From positions 61,677,957 through 61,741,956 of the forward strand of contig NC_080428.1 in assembly GCF_029873635.1 (NCBI RefSeq): a DNA stretch of 64,000 nucleotides, read 5' to 3'. Below, one piece after another: positions 11,434 to 22,298 of the stretch. A model generated the notes under the pieces. The model was given only the letters and a program-made list of their open reading frames with translations, was not told where the DNA came from and did not search any database. Position numbers and translations under genes: made by a program. This DNA is from Malania oleifera (lineage: Eukaryota; Streptophyta; Magnoliopsida; Santalales; Ximeniaceae). Each line of letters starts with the position of its first letter. Positions within the stretch are counted from its first letter, which is position 1.

Positions 11434-12392
11434 AACTTTACTCAGTAGTTTCATTTTACTCATGTCACACATTTTAAGTAATACACATAATTATCATCTA
11501 AAATAGTAAGCCAACCCATATTCATCATCCGTTTAACTGAAAATACACATCAAATTATCTCCACAATTTTAAAAAAAATCATTACTTTAATCATTCCATT
11601 TTCACAAGTAATAACTATACCCCTGGGCTCAAAAATCTCAGTTTAAACGGTTGGCTTTCAATACTCGTAGGATAATCATATAAATACGCAAATAATTTCC
11701 ATTTTAACCGGTGAAATTTCAAATGAACTAGCTTAATCTATACCCCTTACCTAATTTCCAGAAATTACGCTAGTAGGGACCCCAAACGATGCCTATGGCG
11801 CTCACCCGAACCTTGATTTAATAACCCTGGTTCAATCAAATCAACCTCAAATAAAATACTATTTTATCATTCCCTAGGCCCTATATACTCCAAATTAACA
11901 ATAAAAACTCTAAAACACCTCACTTACCCTAATTTTGGGATGGTGCCTCGAAACTCCAAATCAACGATCCACTCCGGTAAATTTGCAGAGAATCTTCCTA
12001 CGAACCTCACGATGGTTCTGGATCATCAAAACGGGCCTTAATAGAGTGAGAATCAAAGAGAGAAGAGAGAAACCATAGGGTTTAGAGAGAGGAAGAGAAA
12101 GAAATTTTTATTCTGTTTAGAAAACATCTTGCGGGACTTCTTTAATATCACCAATGCAGAGAAAACCATCGACGGTTTCTTGTGCCCAGCAGAAAACCGT
12201 CGACGGTTTGGGTTTTTAACCCACCCCATTTTACCATTTTACCTGTAACCACTCCTCGGTAAAAAGAAAACATTCGATGGTTTTTTGTGCTCCTCACAAA
12301 AACTGTCGACGGTTTGGGTTTCCCCAAACCAAATTTCCTTTTTAAAAAAAAAAAATTATTTTCTTATTGTTATATTTTTTCGAGTCTCTAAA
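9924..12392 (-). mobile_element. 5' LTR of the gag-only gypsy element
   Basis: About 2.47 kb, the partner of 3421-5875. Its inner end is 'tgtgacacccc' beside the primer-binding site. It carries the same modules: duplicated 'acaagtagc' blocks, three hairpin repeats at about 10775-10915, an (AT)n run at 11396-11430 and GTCGAC palindromes at about 12165-12320. Differences from the partner are scattered substitutions and small indels. Confidence 0.88.
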
Positions 12393-12641
12393 AGCATGAT
12401 CAAGTCTCTAATGGTATAGTAAGTTTCATTGGTATTATTCTAAGGTAAGAATCTTGTTTCCTTTAACATTTGTTATCTATATAACTTTAATTTTTCGTTA
12501 AACTATATTTATATGTTAACTATATCTTTTATCTTGAGTACGTGTCCTTAAAATATTTTTATGTTAGGATATATGTGAGAATAACATTTCCATTTAATAT
12601 TTAACTAACTTTGAATTTTGATTTGTTTTCAAAGTGACTTT

Positions 12642-13125
12642 ATGATGTCAAACCTCATAAAACTTGAATTCGTTGCCCTTGATATTTTTGGAAGTAATTA
12701 TCTGCCATGGGTACTTGATGCTGAGATTCACCTTAATGCTATGAATCTTGGAAGTACAATTGAAGAAGGAAATCAAGCATCTCTGTAAGATTACGCAAAG
12801 GCAATGATGTTCCTCTGACACCATTTACACGAAGAATTGAAAATTAAGTACCTTACTATTAAGGATCCATTAGTCCTTTGAAACAACTTAAAGGAGAAAT
12901 ATGAACACCAAAAAACGGTAATTCTTATAAAAGCTTGATATGATTGGATACACTTGCGACTGCAAGATTTTAAAACTATAAGTAAATATAATTCAACCTT
13001 ATTTAAAATTAGCTCTCAATTGAAGTTATGTGGAGAAAAAAATTACCGATGATGATATGTTAGAAAAACATATTCGACTTTTCATGCCTTGAATGTGCTC
13101 CTGCAGCAGCAATATCGAGAGCGTA
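12642..13125 (+). pseudogene. Copia gag, N-terminal part
   Basis: From ATGATGTCAAACC the frame reads through a copia-type gag start ('FGSNYLPWVLDAEIHLN'), then 'HEELKIKYLTIKDP' and a later 'YDWIHLRLQDFKTIS' block. Stops are visible near 12787, 12817 and 12880. The coding sense continues after the solo LTR at 15634: the target duplication gcgta joins the two halves in the same gag. It belongs to the 3160-22071 element. Confidence 0.8.
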
Positions 13126-15286
13126 TGTAACGCCCCGACCCCCCCTAAGTGGGCCCAGAGTGCTACTAATCTATTCATTTACCTAATAATCTACATTCTA
13201 ATATCATTTATGCAGCGGAAAACAAAACTAGAATCTTTCAACAAATATAACACCAGAGTTTTCTACATTCATCTACATTCTAACATACATCATACATCCA
13301 CCTGTATTCACATAAATACATATCTCTAAAACATAACCTACACTTATTCACAAACACCAGTATGTTTCACAACCATCCATTACTCAAAAGACTTAAAACA
13401 TAAAACACAAAACACAAAATATTTACATCCCAAAATATTATCAACATTATACCCTTTGTCTCAAAGGTGTTATAACAGTTTGAGCTCTCTAAGCTCGATC
13501 TCGTGGAGGTCCTGAAAAAGATTAGTTCATATTCGGGTGAGACATATATCAGTAAGGGAAGAAATAATATATTAAACCAGTGTGTGACTAACATGAGGTT
13601 TGTATAACACATTATTCATCATTTGCAAATCATTAACATAATTTCTAAAATCATTTTCTGAACCTAATCAATCACATGTAAAAGATTTAACCCACAAGAT
13701 TACCTAAGGATAGGGGAGATTACCCGCCCATACAAGTAGCACCCCTCTGCTTTAATACATTAGGCAACCCGAAGGTTACTACTAAAGCATATCAGGGCAC
13801 TCACCTTACTCAGTAAGCCCTCTAGTGTTAGATTAATCTCGTACTCACACAGTTCATACAAAAGTTTATTAGCGAAGGCCCCAAAGATAGGGAAATCTAC
13901 CCGCCCATACTAGTAGGTTCCCTCTGCCCTAGCCCATTATGCAGCTACTGCCACATCTGAAGTTACTAGTGCACTCGCCTTTCTCAATAAGCCCTCAAAC
14001 GAAGAGTACGCTCCGCCCAATTGTAACATGTTCTACTAGCATAAATACTAATAATACCATAATACATTATTTTGTTTGCCATTATTCTGCATTTCTCAAC
14101 TGTTCATGTTCCCATCTTTTACTTTTTATTTCATTTCACTTTACGTGGCTTTTTCCCATTTTACATTGTTCACATTTCACATTTCATTTCCATTTCCATT
14201 TCATTTCATACCCCACATCTTTCAGCTGTTTTACCTAACATTTTTTCAACTGTCATACATTTACCCAACATCTTTTAGCTATTTTACCCAACATTTTTCA
14301 GTTGTCATATATTTACCCAACATTTTTCAGCTGTTTTACCCAACATTTTTTAGCTGTCATACATTTACCCAACATCTTTCAACTATTTTACCCAACATTT
14401 TTTGAGTGTTTTACATGGTTGCATTAACACTCACATGCAGCAAATTTCATACAACATTTTCATACTCAGTTCATTTCTTGAATATCATACATCTCATACA
14501 TATATCATATTTCCACACAGCATTCTTATTTACTCATGTCACACTATATAGCAGTAAAATTCATACATTGCCTAAAAATAAGCCAATCCACATTTAACAT
14601 TCATATACTAGAAAAATACCTTTAATTTCTTGCATAATTATTCTGAAAAATATTTCACTTTCATCAGTTCGATTTCACATAAACATATCTAATAAATAGC
14701 CCTAAACTCGAAAAAAACATACTTTAAATGATTGGCATTTTAAACTCATACCGAAATATATACATGTATTTATAACACAATTAATTTTCTATTAAATTCA
14801 TAAAAATTATGGTTTAATATATATTTTTCCCCTTACCTGATTTCTTAAACTACGCTAACAGGGAACCCGAAAAGATGCCTGCAGTGCTCACCCAGACCCT
14901 GAAATTAAAAATTCTAGTTCCATTAAATTAACCCTAAATAAAATATTATTTTAATATTTCCTAGGCTCATGAATTCCAAATCAATAATTATACCCTCAAA
15001 TATAGTCAATTTACTTATTTTCCCAAATCTCACTCTCTCTTTAGAGGGGCCTAGAAAACTCCAATTAGAAATTTATCCCAAGGAAAATGACGACGATCAC
15101 GACTAGGACACCGTGGTAGTGCCCAATCGTTAATTTAACGGCAAATATTAGGAAAAAATTGTCTTACCTCAGGAATAGTGCTTAAACTGCTTCCACGACA
15201 AATCCGCTCCAGTAGAAATGTCAGCGGCGGAATTAGAAATCCAACGGTACCTTTCGTTTCCCGATCTACCGCAAATCTATCGAGAA

Positions 15287-15358
<72 letters not shown>

Positions 15359-15576
15359 GGAGGGAGCTGGACGCGCAGGAGAAAAAAATTTCAGGGGGAG
15401 GGGGATGCGGCCTTCTTTGGATCTCCTGAAGGTTTAACCTTCAAGAGCTTTACATATATATAAAATTTTATATTATATTATTTAATTAATAATAATATTA
15501 ATTTATTAATTAATTTAATTTTTTAATTTTTTAATTTTTTAAAATTTTAATTTATTTAATTAATTAATTAATTATT

Positions 15577-15615
<39 letters not shown>

Positions 15616-15628
15616 TTGGATCACTACA
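13126..15628 (-). mobile_element. Solo LTR of a Tekay-like gypsy element inside copia gag
   Basis: 2,503 bp, starting 'tgtaacgccccgacc' and ending 'ggatcactaca', flanked by the exact duplication gcgta (13121-13125 and 15629-15633). On the minus strand it begins TGTAGTGATCC. It shares the 'gtggaggtcctgaaaaaga', 'gagacatatatcagtaag' and double 'acaagtag' modules with the LTRs at 3421 and 9924 but is clearly a different subfamily. It carries a roughly 51 bp tandem repeat at 14217-14402, a (GA)n run at 15289-15356 and AT/ATT runs at 15480-15616. No internal domain remains. Confidence 0.9.
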
Positions 15629-15633
15629 GCGTA

Positions 15634-16179
15634 GATTTACAAAATATTTTGAGCTAATTTCTTGTTTACTTGTGGCTGAACAAAATAATGAGCTTTTGTT
15701 GAAAAATAATTAATCTCGTCCAACTGGCTCAACACCATTCCCTGAAGTGAATGTGGCTTTTTCTCAAGGTCGTGGACGAGGTCGTGGTGGTAAAAGGGGT
15801 CGTGGTAGGAAAAATTATTGGACCCGTGATGATCATCCTTCAAAGTTTGAATGCAAATGTGCTTAAAAGACTCAAAGGAAATGAGCAAAGAATAAAGAAA
15901 GTTTTGAACAAAATAACAAAGTGCAAAATAATGACAATATTTGCTATAAGTGTTGAAAAAAAGGTCATTGGTTTCGAATATGTCACACTCTTAAACACCT
16001 AGTTGATCTTTACAAGACATCGTTAAAAGGAAAAGGGAAAAATGCTGAAGTGAATTTGTCTGAACTCATTAATGCTAAGTATGAATCTCTTTTGGATGTT
16101 GATTTTGATGTTTCTAATTTTTTTGAGGATCCTAGTGGCAAAATTGATCATTTGATTTGGGATGGAAATGTCTACTATT
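15634..16179 (+). pseudogene. Copia gag, C-terminal part with zinc knuckle
   Basis: Continues the gag interrupted at 13125. A basic RGRGRGGKRGRGR stretch at about 15765-15810 is followed by a zinc knuckle of the CX2CX4HX4C type at about 15952-15993, in which a TGA stop occupies the first position after the second cysteine. It ends in acidic sequence and a stop near 16180. The knuckle would bind element RNA. Confidence 0.8.
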
Positions 16180-16332
16180 AAATTATCTTCATGTTTATGT
16201 TATTTTGAAAAAATTAATTTATGTAATTTTTAAAAGTTTTACGTATAATATGCTTGGTAATATTTTGTTATCTTTCTTAATTCTTAAATTTTATTTTTCA
16301 TTTACTAGATCATACAAAATAAACTTGATAAA

Positions 16333-16980
16333 ATGGAGGATGACATGTGTTTGGTGGATAGTTGCATGACTCACACAATTCTTCGTGTTAAAAAATATTT
16401 CTTGAAATTAACATTAATTGAAATTAATGTTAATACAATATATGGCTCTACAAATGTAATAGAGGGCTCCGGAAGAGTTCGCATTATGTTTCTAAGTGGG
16501 ACAAAATTGTATATTGATGATGCGTTATATTCTAATAGATCCCGAAGAAATCTACTAAGTTTTAAAGATATACGTGGCAATGGATATCATGTTGAAACCA
16601 TAAATGAAGGAGATATGGAATATCTTTTATTATATCTACAGTTTCAAACCAGAAGTTCATATTAGAAAAATTTTCAAATTTTTCATCTGGCCCATATTTC
16701 ACAAAAACAAGGATGGTTGAATCAAATTTTATGCACCGGAAGTGTTCCGAGCCTAAAAGTTTTATACTTTGGCATGATCGTCTTAGCCGTCATGGTTCAA
16801 CTATGATGCGACGAATCATTGAAAATACACATGGCCATCCATTAAAGGATCAGAAAGTTCTTTTACCTGGTGATTATTTTTGTACTTCTTGTGCTCAAGG
16901 AAAACTACTTGTTAGACCTTCTCCATTTAAATTATCTTTAGAGTCTCCATCTTTTCTACAAAGAATACAAGGAGATATTT
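16333..16980 (+). pseudogene. Copia protease and pre-integrase zinc region
   Basis: The protease block is recognisable by 'CLVDSCMTHTILR': the usual D-S-(A/G) active site is changed after D-S. A frameshift near 16660 precedes the pre-integrase part, where 'LWHDRLSRHGSTMMRR' and 'CTSCAQGK' supply the HHCC zinc-binding residues at about 16767-16900. The 'GDIYDPIHP' at 16972-16998 carries the first catalytic Asp of integrase. Confidence 0.82.
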
Positions 16981-17803
16981 ATGACCCAATCCATCCATCT
17001 TGCGAACCATTTCGATTGGTCACATGTTTGTCTACTTTCAACTCGTAATGTTGCTTTTGCTAAATTTCTTGCTCAAATAATAAAGTTAAGATCAAGTTTT
17101 CCTGATCATCCCATTCAGACTGTCTGTTTAGATAATGCAAGTGAATTTTCTTCAAAAGCATTTTATGACTATTGCATGTCAATAGGAATAAGTGTTAAAT
17201 ATTCTATTGCACATATTCATACACAAAATGGTTTAACGGAATCATTCATTAAGTATTTACAATTTATTGCTAAACCTATGCTTATGCAATCAAAGCTTCC
17301 TATATCTACTTGGGGTTATGCTATAGTGCATGCTACGTTTTTTATTAGAATTAGACCAACGGCATATCACAAGTTTTCACCTTCACAACTTGTGTTCAAC
17401 CACCAACCTAATATATCTCATCTTAGAATTTTTGGTTGTGCTGTATATGTTCCTATTGCACCTACACAACGAAGTAAGATGGGACCACAACGTCGTCTTG
17501 GTATTTATGTTGGTTTTGTTTCTCCTTCTATCATTAGATATCTTGAACCACGAATATGTGATATGTGATCTTTTTAGAGCAAGATTTCTAGTTTGTCAAT
17601 TTGATGAATCAATTTTTCCATCATTAGGAGAAGGAAAAGGTAAAGGATTAAAAACACAAGAAATTTTTTGGGACACACCAACTTTATCTAATCTTGATAC
17701 ACGCACAAATCAATGTGAACTTGAAGTTCAAAGAATAATTCATTTACAGAATGCTGCAAATCAATTACCAGATGTTTTTACAGAAACCAAAAGGGTCACT
17801 TAA
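16981..17803 (+). pseudogene. Copia integrase core
   Basis: The DDE integrase core continues in a shifted frame. About ten codons appear to be missing after 'CEPFR' near 17010, which changes the frame. The second Asp is in 'CLDNASEFSSKAF' (about 17130) and the Glu in 'NGLTESFIK' (about 17230). The C-terminal 'LRIFGCAVYVP' follows, then a frameshift near 17565. Integrase joins element cDNA to the host chromosome; this copy cannot be functional. Confidence 0.85.
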
Positions 17804-18059
17804 TCACATGTTCTGGCCGCAAATATTCCTGCTAGATTGATTGTTCCTGAAGAACATCCAATGAGAATAACAACTAATGAATGTAAAATGCGCCAGAAGG
17901 GTGGCAGACCAATTGGTGCAAGGATACTGTTCCTCGAAATAAAAAGGAAATGAATAAAAGTGACACTCCAAAATAGGTCATTAACACTCAAGAAGAGGTT
18001 AAAAAAAATATAAATCAACAATCCCATATTTCCACAGAAACAACACCAGAAGTATTTCT

Positions 18060-18855
18060 GGTACTAGAAAATTACGAGATCTCATTAAAATTTGGAAATA
18101 TGCGGAAAAGAAATGAAGTTGTTGTTGACAATGTGTTTGCATATGCGATTGCTTCAGAAATTATTAATGATAATGAGCTTGAGCCTCAAACTGTACAAGA
18201 ATGTCGATATCAAAATGATTGGCCAAAATGGAAAGAAGTAATACAGGCTGAGTTAGACTCATTAGCCAAACGTAAGGTATTTGGACCAGTAGTCCAAAGC
18301 ACCAAAGAATGTCAAACCTGTTGGGTATAAATGGGTTATTGTACATAGAAGAAATGAAATGAATAAAATTGTGAAATACAAGGCGCGTCTTGTAGGACAA
18401 GGTTTCTCCCAAAGGTCTGGTATAGATTATAATGAGACCTATTCCCCTGTTATGGATGCAATTACTTTCAGATTTCAGATTAGTTTAACGGTTTTTGAAG
18501 GACTCGACATACGTCTCATGGACGTAGTAACAACTTACTTGTATGGCTCATTGGATAATGACATATATATGAAAATCCCTAAAGGATTTAAAATTCCTGA
18601 AGCATATAATCTAAAACAACGGCAAATGTATTCAGTTAAATTACAAAGATTCTTGTATGGACTGAAGCAATTAAGACGAATATGGTACAATCGTTTAAGT
18701 GAATATTTGTTGAAAATTGGATATGAAAATAATCTTATTTGTCCTTGTGTTTTCATTAAGAAGATAAATTTTGGATTTGCTATAGTCGCAGTTTATGTTG
18801 ATGACATAAACATAGTAGAAACTCCAGAAGAGATCTCACGATTGTTGACTACTTA
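18060..18855 (+). pseudogene. Copia reverse transcriptase
   Basis: Copia RT landmarks in order are 'DWPKWKEVIQAELDSL' (about 18217), 'YKARLVGQGFSQRSGIDY' (about 18374), 'YSPVMDAITFR' (about 18440), 'FLYGLKQ' (about 18650) and the catalytic YVDD at about 18794-18805. Breaks are a frameshift between 18330 and 18359 and a TAA at 18854. The 17804-18060 stretch upstream is degenerate coding DNA between integrase and RT. Confidence 0.88.
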
Positions 18856-19672
18856 ATGAAAGAATTTGAGATGAAGGATCTTGGGAAGACAAAATTTTGC
18901 CTTGATTTTCAAGTTGAACATTTAACAAGTAGAATTCTTATTCATCAATCATCTTATATAGAAAAAATCTTAAAACAATTTTATATGGATAAATCTTATC
19001 CATTAAACTCCCCAATGGTTGTTCGTTCACTTGATGTGAAAAAGGATCTTTTTCGTCCTCAAGAAGATGATGAAGAAATCCTTGGTCCTGAAGTACCCTA
19101 TCTTAGTGCAATAGGAGAACTTTTGTATCTTGCAAATTGCACTAGACCAAATATAACTTTTTCGGTAAATTTGCTGGCAAGGTTTAGTTTTACACCAACT
19201 CATAGACATTGGAATGGAGTAAAGCATGTTCTTCGTTATCTCCGCAGCACATCTGATATGGGTTTGTTTTATCCAAAGGGAGTAAAGTCTATGTTGAAAG
19301 GATATGCTGATGTTGGATATCTTTCTAATCCTCATAAATCTCGATCACAAACAGGTTATATTTTTACATGTGGTGATACTGCTATCTCATGGTGATCTGT
19401 AAAACAAACAATCACTGCTACTTCTTCAAACCATTCAAAAATATTGGCAGTTCACGATGCAAGTCGTGAATGTATATGGTTAAGAACTATAATTCAACAC
19501 ATTAAAGGGACAAGTGGATTATCACTAAAGAATGACATGCCAACAATATTGTATGAGGACAATGCAACATGTATTGCACAAATCAAAGGTGGGTACATAA
19601 AAGGTGATAAAGCTAAACATATTTCACCAAAGTTCTTTTACACTCGTGAACTTCTAGAAAAAGGAGATGTTG
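18856..19672 (+). pseudogene. Copia RT C-terminus and RNase H
   Basis: Starts 'MKEFEMKDLGKTKFCLDFQV' and reads through 'LLYLANCTRPNITFSVNLLARF' and 'LRYLRSTSDMGLFY' into the RNase H block 'GYADVGYLSNPHKSRSQTGY' (about 19303-19360). A TGA falls in the 'ISW*SVKQT' segment near 19395. After 'YEDNATCIAQIKGG' it is cut at 19672 by a 1.93 kb insertion, and the final codons resume at 21612. Confidence 0.88.
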
Positions 19673-21606
19673 TATTAGATTTACTATAATTCCAAGAGGG
19701 GGTGAGTTGATATTTTAAAATTTCTCCCTTAGGTCAATTAACCAGCAGCAGTATTACATAACCCTAGGGTCAATCTAGCGCAGATATAAAATATATCAAT
19801 ATATATGCTGAAATTAAATTACACAAGTAAGCTAATTATGCATGCAATGTAAAGTAGGTAAAAAAAGATAATACCAGATATGTTATTAAGGTTTAGCAAA
19901 ATGCCTACGTCCCCACCTCGGCTCACACAAGGATTACACTAAGGCTTACTTCACGGGTGGAGCGGCATCGAAATACAACCAGGTCAAATTAACACAGGGC
20001 TAACATCAACCTTTTACAGCCAATCTTTCCGGACTAGATCAACACCCCCTCAGACAATGCCTGGAATACAACCAATTTTCAATACAAGATGTGTACAAAA
20101 TATTTCCTTCTCAATCAAGCAGATTTGCTCCAGTGTTAATCAATGCACACCAATAATGTAAGAATAATAAGCTCGGTGCTATATGTGTGCAATCAACACT
20201 CAAAGTAATGTCTATATCTAATCAAGCACAATAGTGTATCAACAAACTAATCTTTGAAAAGTATAGATGTAAATCTCAATCACAATTTAGGGTTTCAAAG
20301 ATTTCTACCAAGAGTATTCTAAATATTTTTAAAAAAATAATTTCTTAATATTCAAGCACAAAAGATATTTGAAAGATGAGCTTGTGAAAAGATTTTTGCA
20401 CACTCAAAAATACAAGCTCAATGAGTCTTGCAATGAAGATGCAAAGACTCACTAGCTATAAGATTTTTTCCACATATAGATTTATTAAATAAAATCGGGG
20501 GAAAAATCTTTGCTCAACTCTTAATATGAAAATCAAACAACAACAAATACAATGAGATTTTCTAGCAAAATAGAACAATGTATAATCACTCAAAGAACTC
20601 TCACAAAGATTGATTTAATGAAAGAATGATTGTATGAGAGAGTATAGGCTTTGTATAAAGAAAAAGAGTTTAGAAAATTTGAGAAAGTTTTGTTGCTAAT
20701 CAAGGTGCTAATCTCTCCTTAATTGTACAAATGAACTCATATATATAGAGAATACCTAAATTATAACCATTGGGAATACATAAGGAATAATTAAATTTTT
20801 TTTAAAAGAGTTAAAGAAAATTAACCCTATTTAACCTCAATTAACCGTAGTAAAATTTAAGCCAACCCGAGTGTTTCGGTCGACAGAGCCATAGGTTCGG
20901 TCGCCCGAACAGACACAACATAAAAAGTAGTTTTTCCGTGTTTGAGTGCTTGAATGAGAGTTCGGTTTGCTGACCAAGGCGATTTTCCAATCTGTTCGAG
21001 GTTCGGTCGTCTGGTATTAAGCTTAGTTTACCGAACTCACATGTTCGGTCACCTGAGGGTATTATGAATGTAAACATTCGGGCGCTCGAGTTGTTAGAAA
21101 AGGTCACGGAACGAGTTCGATTGATCGTGACACTCAATTCATTCTAAGTTCAGTCACTCAAAGTTAGGTCAACACGCTGACTATTCAACGGTTCGGTCGA
21201 CCAAGGTATTTTGAACATCAAGGTTTGGTCGCCCGAAACCTTATTATTTTATTCCTTTAAGTTCTGTTTCAATTCAATAAGTTCCCTTGATAGCATATGT
21301 GATTTTGGGGACTAACCTAAGTACAAGTGCAAGGACCTAAGGTCTTTCTAAGGTCTTTGAGCTTATTAATTCCTACATGCAGGATACACATTAATTATTA
21401 TAGATCTTTCCTATTTAAATATTACAAACCCGAATAAAACTTAGTATTAAATTACAACAAATGAATCTTCTGGGTCTTCTTTTGTTTCAAGATAATATAT
21501 GTCATTATACGATCTTACTAATATGAAACTGTACACAAACTTGATAAATATTAAATACCGAAGTATTTATCATAATTAAAACAGAGTATGACTTATAAGG
21601 TCAACA
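19673..21606. mobile_element. 1.93-kb LTR-like insert in the RNase H region
   Basis: The copia RNase H frame stops making sense after 19672 and resumes at 21612. The direct repeat 'atgttg' (19667-19672 and 21606-21611) marks the ends, fitting a 5 bp tgttg duplication. The insert has no gag or pol. Near its left end is 'ccaagagggggtgag', and at 19900 'atgcctacgtccccacc', both of the kind seen in copia-type LTRs. At about 20870-21240 it holds around ten variants of GGTTCGGTCGCCCGA. It ends in CA but starts TATTAG rather than TG. A solo LTR or small non-autonomous LTR element is most likely; the class is not settled. Confidence 0.7.
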
Positions 21607-21611
21607 TGTTG

Positions 21612-21715
21612 ACATTTGCAAAATTCGTTCAAGTGACAACTCAGTAGATCTATTTATAAAAGCATTGTCAACTTCAATTTTCAAGAAGCATGTACAGAAT
21701 ATTGGAATGCGATAA
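21612..21715 (+). pseudogene. Copia RNase H, last codons
   Basis: The frame reads 'DICKIRSSDNSVDLFIKALS' and ends 'KHVQNIGMR*' at 21715, the usual end of copia polyproteins. It is the continuation of the RNase H cut at 19672. Confidence 0.85.
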
Positions 21716-21853
21716 CTTAAGGATATTTCTTAATTGATTGTATTTTTTAGGGGAAGTATGAATATTGTACTTTTTTTCCTTCGTTAAGGTTTTATCCCAT
21801 AGAGTTTTCCTTGGCGAAGGTTTTAATGAGGTATATTAATAATGTATAGTCTT

Positions 21854-22071
21854 CCAAGGAAAAGTGTTGTAAAACATGTATGCTCATAAAATGGTTCATT
21901 ACATGGTTAACCTTTGAAATGCCAATGTATTTGCCTATATAAGGACATGTTTTATAATAAAATGAGATAATAAGATTATTAGTAATATCTAGTTCCTAAA
22001 TAACTACACTGAATTCCTAAACTTCTAAACTTTTTGTATTCCTTTTTTATTTTTTTATTTCATTTACAACA
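21854..22071 (+). mobile_element. Polypurine tract and 3' LTR of the composite copia
   Basis: 'ccaaggaaaag' (21854-21864) is the polypurine tract and the LTR runs 21865-22071 (207 bp). It has a TATA-like 'ctatataagg' at about 21935 in the same direction as the RING gene that starts downstream. It lacks about 42 bp present in the 5' LTR. Confidence 0.88.
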
Positions 22072-22184
22072 ATTGGTATTTTAGAGTGTATTTTATTTTT
22101 TGAAAAATAAATTAAAAAGCCGTCCCCTGCGACAGTGTCATAACAGCTACGAATGGAAAATGGACTATGGAGCACGTTCCCGTC

Positions 22185-22191
22185 TATAAAA
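22185..22191 (+). promoter_or_regulatory. Putative TATA box of the RING gene
   Basis: TATAAAA in 'cgtctataaaatctgaaagc' would place a start site near 22216. Only about 113 bp separate it from the end of the copia LTR, so any further upstream control sequence has been displaced or replaced by the element. Confidence 0.5.
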
Positions 22192-22215
22192 TCTGAAAGC
22201 AGTTGGCCCTTTCCC

Positions 22216-22298
22216 CATTCTCAATGGCCGTTTGTCTTCTTCTCCTGAGCTTCAAAGCCTCCCAAGAGCCACAGTAGTTGCTCCCTTCGTCGATTCCG
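22216..22298 (+). other. Putative non-coding first exon of the RING gene
   Basis: The start is placed about 30 bp after the TATA box and the end at a strong donor (CCG|GTATGT at 22299). The sequence is C- and CT-rich like plant leaders. The next good acceptor before the CDS is TCTCAG at 24840-24845. This leader-intron model is inferred from splice signals; a transcript read would settle it. Confidence 0.5.
22224..22277 (+). promoter_or_regulatory. 17-codon upstream ORF in the leader
   Basis: An ATG with G at +4 but T at -3 opens a frame encoding MAVCLLLLSFKASQEPQ and a TAG stop. If the exon model is right, this lies in the 5' leader of the RING mRNA and would lower initiation at the main ATG at 24889. 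It depends on transcription starting upstream of 22224. Confidence 0.3.

Larger units (their letters stand above)
3421..12392 (-). mobile_element. Tekay-like Ty3/gypsy element with gag but no pol
   Basis: Two long LTRs (3421-5875 and 9924-12392) in direct orientation flank an interior. The primer-binding site lies at 9909-9920 and the polypurine tract at 5876-5890, both read on the minus strand. After removal of the solo LTR at 6084-8319 the interior is only about 1.8 kb and holds gag with a CCHC knuckle. No protease, RT, RNase H or integrase is present. Flanks agcac (3416-3420) and agcat (12393-12397) look like a 4/5 target duplication. It sits in the leader of the older copia. It either lost pol or belongs to a gag-only (TR-GAG-like) non-autonomous family. 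Confidence 0.85.
3160..22071 (+). mobile_element. Composite Ty1/copia element with nested insertions
   Basis: LTRs begin TGTTGTAAAACATG at 3160 and 21865 and end in 'acaaca' at 3408 and 22071. Between them lie copia gag, protease, integrase, reverse transcriptase and RNase H in copia order on the + strand. Three insertions interrupt it: 3421-12392, 13126-15628 and 19673-21606. Removing them leaves about 5.5 kb, normal for a copia element. The flanks atttg (3155-3159) and attgg (22072-22076) differ at one base and are probably the decayed 5 bp target duplication. Stops and frameshifts occur in every domain, so it is dead. The lineage within copia is not assigned. Confidence 0.9.

Noticed and set aside
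13939..14405. Phe/His/Ser-rich frames of about 100 codons in the solo LTR
   Set aside because: They translate T-rich tandem repeats in an LTR with no coding signature.
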